Source of the DNA: Adiantum capillus-veneris | Lineage: Eukaryota; Streptophyta; Polypodiopsida; Polypodiales; Pteridaceae | Length of the DNA: 64,000 nucleotides | Reading direction: 5' to 3' | Assembly (NCBI GenBank): GCA_014529385.2 | Contig: CM043958.1 | Location: forward strand, 126,423,817 to 126,487,816 | Shown here: positions 1 to 11,121 of the stretch, one piece after another | Layout: every line of letters starts with the position of its first letter | How positions within the stretch are numbered: position 1 is the stretch's first letter | Notes under the pieces: model-generated | What the model was told of the DNA's origin: nothing | What the model saw: the letters and a program-made list of their open reading frames with translations, nothing else | Databases searched by the model: none | Position numbers and translations under genes: made by a program

Positions 1-1639
1 CTCACAGTTGTAGATGTCACACATGATGTGAATACAAGGGCAAGGGCAGAGACTATTGCTCGCCAAATAGAGGACATGAGGGAAGCAGAGCTTAAGGAGA
101 AAGAAAAAGTAGCAGTGGAGTCCCAGAGGCAAACAGAGTGCAATGTGACCCTGTCCATAGAGGCAAGCAATCAAGAAACTCTACTTTCAATGAAGGATGG
201 TTTGCTTGCAGAGATACCATTTGTAGATGGAGCCAGAAAGCTAGCTCTGGAAAAAGTGGACATTAATTTATTGCAGAATCCAGATGCTCAGATTTCAGAC
301 ACAATTATCTATGCTTGTCTTAAGTAAGTGTTACTATCTTTCTAGCTTTGAAAACTCAGATAATAGGTTTGCTAACTCAGGTAGAGTCTCTGTAGCCTGA
401 TCAAAAGTCAACTCCCACTGCACACTCACACAGAGGTGTTTCTTCTTGATCCACAAATGTCAGTGATTATTAGACAAAAGAACAGTCCATCTGGGACCTT
501 TGAGAGTTGGTTTCTCCACTGTGCTATGCTGGAAGTTACTGTGATCATCTTTCCATATGAGAACAACCATCACTGGAGTCTCATATGCCTTGATGTTAAC
601 CAACCAGCAGTGTGGGTGTTCAATTCAATAAAAGGAACCCACCTTGAAATTAGGCTGTAAGTGTTTTGTATCAGAAAGTGTTTCTTATAGATATCCATGT
701 AAATTTGAAGCCTCATGCTAACATCTTGACATTGGTTTGTGCAGTTGTATAAAGAGGTTGTTGCTTGCCTATGGCAAGCTATGTGGAAGGTATGAACTAT
801 ACAAGGCCCCAATCAAAGAAGTACCTGTCCCAAATCAAACCGATGGAAATTCTTGCGGCTGGAGATGTCTTCTCCATGCAGAATATGTCCTGCAAAGCTA
901 CTTTGCATTAAAACCTTTCATGACTAAGGTACCCATTTGGCAATGCATTCAGTTAGTTTTGGTTTAGTCTATAAAAGAATTCTCACCATGTGGTCTTTCA
1001 ATTTTGCAGAGTGCTTTAAAAAACTACACATATGATTATTTGCAAAGATACCGGGTAAGTTTAATACAACACCTGCTTACTATGTCTAGCCCTAGAGAGC
1101 TTGAAGATAGCGGCTTGGATGAGCGCACTATTGATCTTACAAAACATAACGTGCCACCACGACAAACCCCTACATCCAATACAGTGGAATCACAACGGGC
1201 CGAGGGGGTCATATCAGCAGAAGATGAAAGAGCCGAGGATGAGGAAAGGTCAAATGAGCATATGGAAGGTGCTAAGGTACAACCGGAGGAGACAATGAAA
1301 GAGCCAAGTCAGCCAGTGGAGGAGCCAAAAGAGCCTATGGCTGAAACCCAAGATGAGGAAAGCAGGCCTATAGATGAGCAAAAGGATATGGATGAGGAAA
1401 GCAGGCCTAGGGATGAGCAAAATGATATGGATCAGGCAAGGATGTATGAGGCAAGCCGATCAACCGAGGGAGACGAAAAGACCTTGGAGGAAACCTTGAA
1501 TGAGGCAGAAAGAGCCATGGGGGAGACCCCTAATGAAGATGTGAATGATGACTATGAAGATAAAGCGGAGGAGAGCAACAACGACATGAACACTACAGAG
1601 ACCCAGTATGGACCCTTGCTACCTGATACGGTTGTTCCG
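1..1639 (+). CDS. Ulp1-type (C48) cysteine protease, exons 1-4 of a fused gene, 5' end outside window
   Basis: Proteases of this family cut ubiquitin-like modifiers such as SUMO from proteins; many plant copies are carried by transposons. Visible exons are about 1-323, 436-656, 745-928 and 1010-1639. The introns after 656 (CT^GTAAGT to GCAG^TTG) and 928 (AAG^GTACCC to GCAG^AGT) splice in frame. The first intron (GTAAGTG at 324) has no acceptor that fits the phase exactly, so that border is unsure. The catalytic His is in HHWSLICLD (near 570), and the Gln and Cys are in QTDGNSCGWRCL (near 836-870). The residue where the family usually has Asp is Asn (VFNSIKG), which may lower activity. Exon 1 looks like a Glu/Lys-rich helix. 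Exon 4 ends in about 180 Glu/Asp-rich residues with repeats such as EESRPxDEQ, an apparent disordered linker. The frame is open throughout and splices on to the FCP1 exon. Confidence 0.72.
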
Positions 1640-1711
1640 GTAATGTCTATTCAAGTATGGCAAAATATGTTCAGCTTCTAACTACTTATATGTACTTGTC
1701 AACTTTTACAG

Positions 1712-2286
1712 AGGTTGATTATCTTGGACATCAATGGATTGCTGCTGATGCGGGTGCCTCTCGGTGACAGAGAACCCTTTGAGGATTTGCAAACGTTTCG
1801 GATGGGAACTTGTCGAGTCGTGGTTGAGTCGTGGTTCGTCCAGGAACCAAGGAATTTATTCAGTTTCTTCTTCCGCGCTTCAGAGTTGCCATATGGTCTT
1901 CAATGCAAAGGCAAAACTTGTCGCCACTAGTTGCAATAGTTTGCAGTGTATGCCACGCTCACACGTCAGATTTTGCCTTTTTGTATGATCAAAGAAAATG
2001 CGTTACCGTTGAGGGCCACTACCACCCTAAAAAACCACACTTACCTCTTTTGTACAAACCGTTTAGCCAAATCGGTGTACCCTTTGATGCAACTAATACA
2101 CTACTAATTGATGATACTCCTGAAAAGGGAGAACTAAATCCGTCGGGAACAACTGTCTCACCACCTTCTTTCGAGGGGCATTCCTTCGATTTTTACCTTG
2201 AAGACATTCTGATTCCATACTTACAGAAATTGTATCTCAGTCCATTGTTCACGGACGAGTTTGTACTTTCTAATGAATTAAGATGA
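1712..2286 (+). pseudogene. FCP1/NIF-type phosphatase domain, last exon of the same gene, frameshifted
   Basis: FCP1-like (NLI-interacting-factor, HAD superfamily) domains remove phosphate from proteins such as the RNA polymerase II tail. The exon starts after TTTTACAG at 1711 and joins the preceding exon (CCG^GTAATG at 1639) in phase. It opens with LIILDINGLLL, the form of the catalytic DxD loop often seen in plant members, and later has IWSSM and TLLIDDTPEKG, matching the other HAD motifs. The reading frame changes between about 1815 and 1836, where 11 bases are duplicated in tandem; the two halves of the domain lie in different frames on either side. Without the duplication the domain would read through to the stop at 2284-2286. 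Either the gene is newly dead or a truncated protein is made that keeps the protease part. Confidence 0.72.
1815..1836 (+). repeat. 11-bp perfect tandem duplication that shifts the frame
   Basis: GAGTCGTGGTT occurs at 1815-1825 and again directly at 1826-1836. Eleven is not a multiple of three. The FCP1 domain before and after this point lies in different frames, and the shift equals the length of one unit. Confidence 0.9.
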
Positions 2287-2315
2287 TTCTTCTATCATGT
2301 CTTTGTCTTGTCTAA

Positions 2316-2316
2316 C

Positions 2317-2359
<43 letters not shown>
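2316..2359. repeat. (AT)n-(AG)n compound microsatellite
   Basis: About eight AT units (2316-2332) run into about thirteen AG units (2333-2359), 30 bp after the stop of the FCP1 exon and probably in its 3' untranslated region. Confidence 0.95.
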
Positions 2360-2363
<4 letters not shown>

Positions 2364-2482
2364 ACGTGGTAAAGAAATGTATTTCAAGCACACTTTTTTA
2401 CAGGGCACAATTGAAAAATGAGCTCAATAAACTTCATGTCTTGAAATTCATTTGTATACACTTGGGTTCACAAGAATATCTG

Positions 2483-3901
2483 TTACATTGACACTACTTC
2501 AACCCGACCATCCAACTCTTTGCACAAAATATCTTTTTCCCTTCGCCGCATCACCTTACGGCCAGCTAGGAAAAAGGAAAAATCTGATAGATCCTTGTCC
2601 ATTGATTCTTCAATGATGTCATTTCGCAAATGCTGAAGACTGCATAGCTCCCTTATTGTAACCACCAATAGTAGGCCATGCTCTTTATCAATCACTTCTA
2701 TCCACAGTAGGATTATCTTCCAAACCTGCAGAAACCTGGTCCATAGGAATGTACTTACCATTTAGCATTTGTGATCGCATATACCAAAATGAGAGTAACA
2801 GTGATTGGCTTGCAATCATGTACTTGACAACTAGAGTATCAAGCGCGACCTCGCACTGTAAACCAATCTCTTACTTTGCATACCATCCTTTGTCAAGAAG
2901 TTTGTCACAGGATGACTGCTGAAATGACTTGCACATGAACATAGTTTTTGTAACTCGGATGTTGTAGCTATGAAACAGCTCTATTAAGAGTGCAACAGGA
3001 CAGAAGTTTGCAATTCTAACCAGTTTGGTAGGAATAGAGCTACGTAGAGACCTTTGTATATCCTTGTAGAGCTTACTTCGCATTGCCTCCACCATTGTTT
3101 CCTCGGGAACTGGCCAGTCCACAGTGTTCCAATCGGTTGGTAGAGGCACTTTCACCAACATGCCATTCTTATTCCCTGAGCTGAGTTGGTAAAAGTGGTC
3201 ATAAAAAAAGATTCCCTCATCAGCCAGTCTTTTGCTGCTCCTCTCTGAGTACTGTAGAGAACCAATGTGGGCATGAACAACATGGAAGAGGCCTATTATG
3301 CACTCCACAGGCTCCCATTGCTCATAAGAAGAGGGATAAACATCTGCAATATATATAAGAAGAGTTAAACTAAGAGTATCAATAAGTACAAATGACAAAT
3401 CTAATGTAATTGAGCTGTGAAGAATGGAGACATTACTCATAACAAGCGGGAGAAACATTGCAAAATATATAAGAAAAGTTATAATGAGAGTATCATTAAG
3501 TTCACATGTCAAGAGTACTTACAATTGCAACGTGGTTGATGTATATCTGATACATTTCCACCGTTTGCTATCACCTCAGGATGGGTAAACACATGCTGAA
3601 CAAGAACTTCCTTTACAGATCTTTTGCCGATTTCAACTTTGAAATCCAACACTCTGGCCTTCCATGCTAAGCGGTAAACATTGATACCACTAGACCTCTT
3701 GGGTCTTCTTGGTTGCATGAGGACCCATGAACCTTTGTTTATCCTTTGTCCAACCCATTGGTTCTCTGCACTTATTGAAGCTGGTATTGTAATTGAGGAT
3801 ATGCTACTACTTGGCCTTCTAGGCAAAGTGCAGTTGTTGGTTGTTGGTGTGAGAGACAGTAAACACCTGGAGCCTCTTGGGCGAGAAGACGTGGACGCCA
3901 T
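2483..3901 (-). CDS. unrecognised multi-exon gene, convergent with the Ulp1-FCP1 gene
   Basis: I do not recognise this protein. Exon 1 (3901-3523) starts at ATG with MASTSSRPRGSRC, has a basic Ser/Pro-rich start, and ends at a GTAAGT donor. It splices in frame to exon 2 (3343 to about 2875), which begins after TTGCAG and reads VYPSSYEQWEPVECIIG onward. Exon 2 holds well-formed protein sequence (for example PTDWNTVDWPVPEETMVEAM and SKLYKDIQRSLRSSIPTKLV). Downstream structure is unclear: a further stretch at about 2852-2765 is open and ends at GTAAGT, and a last piece (2735-2483) starts after CTGCAG and is rich in charged residues, but no single splice plan keeps all in frame. The stop is 196 bp from the stop of the convergent gene. 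The pair could be the two genes of one mobile element. Confidence 0.55.
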
Positions 3902-4504
3902 AGCTCTCAGAGAAAAGCTTTAGTGGAGGGAGATTCACTTTGAAAGCATTCTAATGGAGGGAAAGTGTTTTAGAATTCCAATATCTTGTGCGGGCTTAAT
4001 GGTCACCCTCCAGTACGTTAATGACCATAAGAGAATATCAGAAGTGGGACCACATGCAAGCACCTAAAAGATCGGTAAAAGGAAGGAAATTACTATGCTA
4101 CAATCCTAGTTTCGTGAAAGTTTTATGCTATTTTCCTATTTTTTGTGTCCTTCCACGTACTTTCCTACGTAACGTAGCCTTCATGCTCATTGGACGCGCT
4201 CTATTTTTCTCTCTCTTCATATGGCCCTCCAAATGACCTCTGAAATTTCCTAATGGGGGGGAATCAAATCCTAGTGGGAACTAGGTGGCATGATTTCAAA
4301 GATACACTTATTTTAATGCATTATTGCAAGCATGATTACAAAGCTTTGTCAAGGAGCAATGTCATGCTTTCATATGGCATGAGGTGTCCTTTGGAATCAA
4401 ATGAAAGTTTAAGCTAAGGGGACCACAGGAAGACTTTTGCTGCTAGAAATGGACCCTATTTTGATGATTTTTTTACACAAGGTTCCAATCTGAATTAGAA
4501 AACG
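3902..4504. other. upstream region of the minus-strand gene; no gene seen
   Basis: It should hold the promoter of the minus-strand gene starting at 3901. I see no clear TATA box near the start and no inverted repeat that I can pair with another site in the window. From about 4250 it has AT-rich plant-like sequence with a run of seven G at 4255-4261. Confidence 0.4.
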
Positions 4505-5796
4505 ATTTTAAAATGAAAATTCAAAAATATGTAGACAAATTTTGGCACTTACATCTCAAAGCTGCTATCTTTAAAACGATGGATTTTGGAGAGCAAAAAC
4601 AACAATTTTGTGTAGGTTTAACTCAAGATATGGAAGAGTATGTCAACTCCCAAAGGCCATGCACCATATTTGCATTCATACACCATACCATGGTGGCTTC
4701 ACAAATAAATTTTAAACAAGGGGCTAAGCGAAATCCTAAGCCCACGGAAAACAAGGACCGTAACAAACCTAAGGGGAAGGACAATTTCCAAAAGTCTCCT
4801 AGAGGCAACGCCAACAACAACAAAGATAAGGAGAAGGGAGTTTATCAAGGAAAAAAGAAACTCTCTCCTGAAGAGGTAGAGTGTTATCGTAAAGATAATC
4901 ATTGTTTCAAGTGCGGCGAGAAAGGGCATGCCTATCATGCTTATCCCCACAAGAATACAAGAAATGAGCCTCTTAGAGCTACCTTGGTCTAAATCGAAGA
5001 AGAGGATGCTCACCAGAAAGGATTTCCTCTATGCCATGCTTGGGGAAAGGTAAGGGAACATGATCCTTTTATTCTCTTTGATCCTGGTTCTACTCACAAT
5101 TTCATGTCCACAGAGTTGGACACCAAGCTAGGCATCCAAGCCTATGAGATGGGATATGTCCTACCTGCCGATGGTGCTTTCAAGGGGCAAGAAGCCTCAC
5201 TCACTACCTTAATTTGGAAATTGAGGCTATGTGGACAAGGAGGATTTCTTTATCTCTCCTCTCAAGCACGAGGATGTTATCCTAGGGGCACCATGGTTTG
5301 AACGCATGGTTGCCAATGTTAAATTCCCTAAAAGGAAAATCTACTTTAGGTCCAGGGAAAAAGATATGTACAATAGATGCTAAGGAGCTAGGTAACACCA
5401 TACCCATTGTCCATAATCAAGCTTTCCATAAGTCAATAAAGAGCTCTATTTTTGTGTACATAATGTTTGTTAAAGATTCTCAAAATGAACCTAATGCTTT
5501 AGCAAAAGAAAATATAAACAATCACAAGGAATTAGAGTTATCCAATTTTCTCAAGGGATTTCAAGATGTTTTTATTGACGACATCCCTTGTGAACTACCT
5601 CCTAAATGAGGCAATGATGACCATGCAATTGAACTTCTTCTAGGAAGTTCACCGCCTAAGAAACCTCCTTATAGAGTTTCTCAAGCTCAACAAGAGAAGA
5701 TTATGCGGCAAGTTCATGAACTAAGTTGAGAAGGGTATGGCTAGGCCTAGCTCATCTCCATTTTGTTCACCAGTGTTATTGGTGCAAAAGAACTAA
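4505..5796 (+). pseudogene. decayed gag-protease-RT start of a Ty3/gypsy element
   Basis: The translation matches, block by block, the intact element at 39-48 kb: the KYVDKFWxLHLKA gag helix, the zinc knuckle CFKCGEKGHAYHAYP (last Cys lost), the protease segment LFDPGSTHNFMS, FLKGFQDVFIDDIP before reverse transcriptase, and RPSSSPFCSPVLLVQK at the start of RT. The frame is broken by a stop at 4990-4992, a shift near 5230, and a stop at 5587-5589. It begins inside gag and ends abruptly at about 5796 in the first RT motif, so both ends are truncated. It is an old relic of the same lineage as the intact copy. Confidence 0.85.
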
Positions 5797-5806
5797 TTTT
5801 ATACTC

Positions 5807-6475
5807 TGGACCATCTAATATAGTTTAGTGAAGAAACTCCTTTGCCTATTTACTTCGCATAGGTATATCCGAATGACAAAGGGTGCCTTCTATGTTTGTT
5901 GGAGCCTTATATCCCTAAGACCATAGGGTGGCCAAGGTGCCCATCAAGGGAATAACATAATACATATGAAAAGTATCCAATGGCCCCAAGGATAATGGTG
6001 GACTAAGTGTCCTTCTAGAGAATCCATGTTGACACCCTTTGCTTGTGGAACCATAGAGGGGTACCCTCTATATGATTTTTATGACCATAACATGCTTTGT
6101 TTTGAGCCTAACGTATTGTAGGTTTATTTTTATGTCTGGTAAATTAGAAACCTAAGGACCAAGGGCCATAAGGGTTCATAGATCATAGTTAGACAACCCT
6201 ATGGACTTATGTCCATATGGCGACAACGTTGACCTTTAACATACCAATGTGCTACAAGTGAATAATACTCAATGGCCCCAAGGCCATTGGTGACCGAAAT
6301 ATATTTGTAGAAGATATATATTGGGACTCTATGGACAAGGGCAATAGGATACCCATTGTATGGTTCTATGACCATAACATGGTAATATTTGAACATAGTA
6401 GCCCATAGTGTTACATAGATCCTATTTCTCTTTGCTTCTTAAGTGTCACTTGGACCATCACACAAGACACCCAAA
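5807..6475 (+). repeat. direct repeat copy 1 (~650 bp)
   Basis: This block matches 6955-7625 at an offset of 1,151-1,153 bp, with shared stretches such as TATGTTTGTTGGAGCCTTAT and TTGGTGACCGAAATATATTT. It is rich in CCATAGGG, GGCCATA and related words. Borders are approximate, and I see no primer site after it, so it is not clearly an LTR. Confidence 0.75.
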
Positions 6476-6954
6476 TAAGCTAAAAACATGTGATCCTATT
6501 AATACACATCTTGAAGAATACAAAAAGAGCTAAACTATGCTACCTTATGGACTCAAAACCATAGGGTCCTCTATAAGTATATACTATAAAAGGAATTTAA
6601 AATTAAACAATAACCTATGTACTTATGAAAAGCGAAGGGTACAAATAATACTAACAATAGTTTTTAAAGTATTGAAAAGTACAAAGGGGAGCATTGAAAA
6701 GAGAATCAACAATAGCTTTGAAGATGCTCGTTTTAAACAATAGATAGATTGCCAAGACATCATCTTCATGTTTTTCTTGCATTTAAAGTCACATGATCAC
6801 AAAAAATACTTTTTGCATGTAGCACCATATGGCCTTAGGCACCCTATATATGGCTATAAGGCCATAGGGTGGTTTTTGTATGTATCCGTATATGGCACTA
6901 AGGCCACATAGCATTTATAGAGTACTTTATACATGAAAAGAACTAATCTATAGC

Positions 6955-7625
6955 CTTTGGATCATATGGTATATTTATTGAAAAAACGCCTTTGTCTATT
7001 TACTTAGCATTATGTAGATCCTAATGACAAAGGGTGTCTTCTATGTTTGTTGGAGCCTTATTCCCCCAACACCATAGGGTGGCCAAGGTGCCCATCAAGA
7101 GAATAACATAATACATTTGAAAAGTATCCACCAGTATCCAAGAGGATAATGGTGGAGTAAGTGTCCTTCTCGAGAATCCATGTTGACACTCTTTGCTTGT
7201 GGAACCATAGAGGGTAATTTGTATATGATTTTTATGACCATAACATGCTTTGTTTTGAGCCTAACATATTGTAGGTTTATTTTTATGTCTGGTATATTAG
7301 AACCCTAAGGACCAAGGGCCATAAGGGTTCATAGATCATAGCTAGACAACCCTATGGACTTATGGCCATATGGTGACAAAGGTGCTCTTTAACATCCCAA
7401 TGTACTACAAGTGAAGAATAGTCAATGGCCCCAAGGCCATTGGTGACCGAAATATATTTGTAGAAGATATATATTGGGACTCTATGACCAAGGGAAATAG
7501 GGTACCCATTGTATGGTTCTATGACCATAACATGGTAATATTTGAACATAGTATCCTGTAGTCTTACATAGATCCTATTTCTCTTTGGTTCTTAAGTGTC
7601 ACTTGGACCATTGTTTGATTGAGGT
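6955..7625 (+). repeat. direct repeat copy 2 (~650 bp)
   Basis: Second copy of the block at 5807-6475, diverged by scattered substitutions and small indels. The sequence between the copies (about 6480-6955) is different but shares the CCATAGGG word family. Confidence 0.75.
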
Positions 7626-9624
7626 CATGTCGTACATTTTGCAATCAGCAATGCTCTCCTTTAGCAAGAAGATTTGTAAGGTTACTTTGTAAATTTCAAC
7701 GACAAACTAGAAATAGTTCAAGGTTCAAGTAAGCTTCACCATAGGCCATGTGGTTGACACAGCAAGTTGATTCATGACAAAGAGATATGCATATTTTTTG
7801 GCATATTTCCTGTCTGGTTAGTTCCAATTAAGCAGTTGGCATTTGAATTTCTCCAACATGATGTTTTTATCATTGAGCAACGCTCACTAACTAAATATAA
7901 ACAGTTCTATTCAGTACAACACTTAGGAGTTGGCCCTTGGGACTTTTTATCATGCATGGCATGTGTATATCTCTATGGGAAATGTCAAAATCAAGGCTTT
8001 CTTTTTCATGATTATGGTATAATACCTCCCATATTTTGGAGTATGCTATGAGCATATCAATTTGGGGGAGCTTTACCAATGTATGGCATGATTATTTAAT
8101 GGGTATTGTTGTTATATCTAAGACAAGTTTTAGGCAAAGGTGCTCGGCATTGCTGACCACTTATTACAACTTGAAAAGTCGACAGGGGTTTCTATGTCAC
8201 ACTCTACATTTGCATTTTTGCTAAGACATGGTTCCTAGGCAAAGTTTTCTAGAGGTCCATCAACCGAGGCAAATCTATATGGTCAAGGAAAATCGTAATC
8301 AAGCCAAGCGGGTACAAGGTCTTAGGTGGGTCACTATATGTAAAACCTATGTATCGTGTGCATTCAAGGACTATTTATAAAACCCCTTAGCTTTGATGTT
8401 TTCACCAATAAAAGAGATTCTTTTCCTATTCAATTTGTAAAAAAAAATTCGAGATCGTTTTTTTAACACCCTTTTGTATGTGGAAATGTGAGAAAATATA
8501 GAATAAAATAATGCCTATTATGGAACCCATGTGATAGGCATTTTTTTATTGTAGTGACCCCCCTGCGTACAAGGTATATACTTTGCAAGTATTTTTTGTC
8601 TTTTCAATATGTGGTACAATTCAACAAGTTGGATTATTTGCGAATGCTCGAAAAGGTCTACTTTCTTTTGATATGACATTGTACATTGGCAAAATTATAT
8701 GTTAGATATGAGCACCCGAACTCCATGAGTACTTATGTGAAGAAAGGCTTCCCTTTTGGCATTTTGCATCTCGGTTTCCAAAGTATGGAATATGCTATTA
8801 GCATATGAACTTGGGGAAAAACTTCCCAAGATGTTTGCATGTTTTGTGTCACAAGAAGGTGTATATGATACATACGCTCACTGACTCGAGCAGTACATAT
8901 GGATGTGAGCTAGATTCAAGCAAGCTTCTTACTTATGAATTCTTAGAAACCTGGCTACAAGTGGGCAACAAGGTTAGTAAAATTCAAGTTATGCTTGTTT
9001 CTTCTGTAATTTAACCTTTTATTTGAAAAAGATTTCTCAACTAGGCAAAGAAAAGTGATTTGCTAAACTTCATGCGAAGCAAGGCTTCTCTTATGTAGAA
9101 AGGTGTTATTGATTGACTTCAAATCAAGGATAATGACACACATGTTTGGCACTATGTGGATATAAGCTCACAGTTTATGCAATGATGCACTGTGATGTAT
9201 CTATACCAATGTAATTGTGCAAGGCACGTAAACCAAGGACGCACATGGTTGAGATTGTCATTGAATCCAAAGGCTTATTATTCTATTTTTTGATACGTAT
9301 GCATGTCGTACTAGTACGATGGACGTACAACACCCCATCACACTTCCACTATAAAACTAGCTACTTTGTCAACGACGAGGTGAGTTGATGATGTGTATAA
9401 ACATTTTTTAATTTATATTTTCTCACAAGCAAAGTGCCATACCTAAGTTACTCTGGTACAATCATGACCACATATAATGTAGGTAGGTCAAGAAGTGAAT
9501 TATGTTACTTCTACGAGAGTGTTATACAAGCACTTATAAGATAACCTATGACATAACCATTATTTGCACAGTCCATATGCAGGTAGCATACAACACAATA
9601 GAATAAGGGGTTTCCCTCAGCCCA

Positions 9625-9664
<40 letters not shown>

Positions 9665-11121
9665 TCCTAATTCTCGGCACGAAAGGTGAAATAAGGCATG
9701 ATTTTACTAAAATCTTTTTATGTCAATATGGTAACAGGAAGGGCTAACAACCATCTTTTCTTGAAGGCTAAGAGCCATCTATTTTGGAATGGCTATGAGC
9801 CATCTTTTTGTAATCAATCAGTAATTGCTTTCAAGATCGAATAGTTCTCTTGAGTTGTGTAACCATTGATTCTAATGGACAAGCAAGACTCTTGCCAATA
9901 CTGATTTTTTGGGTGTTATTTTAGCACTACATACTTTAAGTGTGAATATTAAGTTAATTTTTGAAATTCTTAAACTTGTAAAGGCTTATCTCTACAAGGT
10001 GCATAGATGAAGCAAGTATTTCAGGCATCACGTCTGCTCACAAAAACCCAAGATTATGGATTCAGGTTTAGAAAAGACCCACTTGTGAATATGATTCCAA
10101 CATAAGTAAATCTCCTACTTTATCTATAGCATTTAGACTTTATATGAGTACAGCTTTGGGGTAAGACCCAACTCATGATTACTAATCACTTATTAAGTTT
10201 TGATGGTAATTTCTTGGAATCTTCACACTTGCACTTTCAAGGAAAGAAGTTCACAAGCTGCCAAGGTATCTTGGACAATTTCACCTTCCAAAGTTAACTT
10301 CAATTACTATTGGCTGCTTGTTAAGTAATTTCTCTACAAACTCTAACCAAGGGGTTTGATAATGTAGATTTAACCAAGGGGTTTGGATTGCAAAGGAAAC
10401 ATCGAGGGTTACATGTGCAATACCACTTGAATTTCACTAAATTTCAATTAGTGCTCCTAGGCCTTTGTACGTAAGACATTCGGGTAGGTTCCTTTGACTT
10501 CAGGTAAGTGAACTTTATGTTCAACCTCCAGGTACAAATCTAATTTGTTTTTCTTTTTTTAAATATTATTTGTTTACCTTTCCAAGGAGGATGTATAAAC
10601 TTCTATGTTTTCATCCAATTTCCTCTTTGTGAGACATAACAAGGTCATGTAAGAGAAAAGTATTTTGGACCGTAGTGTCCAACATACATTCTTGTATTAT
10701 ACGGTTATGGACCTACACATACGGTTTTCTTTGGTACATGTTGTCACATGGGAGATAACATGGCCTAGGAACTAAAGGAGTTAAGTTTAGCCAGTGTGGA
10801 GTAAAGAAAACGAGGGGTCCCTCTCACTCATGTCGCCGAATGTTCACAGTTATCTCCACACACAAGTACAACTCGTACTTGAAGGATGTACTTTTTTCAG
10901 CAATCCTTTTTGGAGACATATTCCACATGTGGAGAATATGAGTCTTTCGGATTGAGACTGGTGCCCGTCGTATCAATTATGTGTCCCAATAAAGTCCCTA
11001 GTTGTTGGTCAAATCTGTTCTCTAGACCATTTTCAACACGACGTGCTAGGAACAATTTTACTGGAAAGTGTTGTTAAACAAATTTAATGGATGGTTGTAT
11101 ATATATGTAGCAAGTATCTAT
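7626..11121. other. 3.5 kb without a recognisable gene
   Basis: Only short open frames with no family signature. Two related stretches (about 7990-8100 and 8740-8850) each hold a palindrome-like ATATGCTATKAGCATAT word followed by TTGGGGRA, which resembles polypurine tracts of old LTR elements. A (CT)n tract is at 9628-9662. Confidence 0.5.
9628..9662. repeat. (CT)n microsatellite
   Basis: About seventeen CT units in a row. Confidence 0.95.

Noticed and set aside
2871-2895. A 19-bp intron (GTAAGAGATTGGTTTACAG) in the minus-strand gene
   Set aside because: Too short for a plant spliceosomal intron, and removing it does not keep the frame.
7990-8850. Two TTGGGGRA polypurine-like tracts as retrotransposon 3' ends
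   Set aside because: No LTR start follows either tract at the right distance and no pol sequence precedes them; kept only as a remark in the gene-free region.
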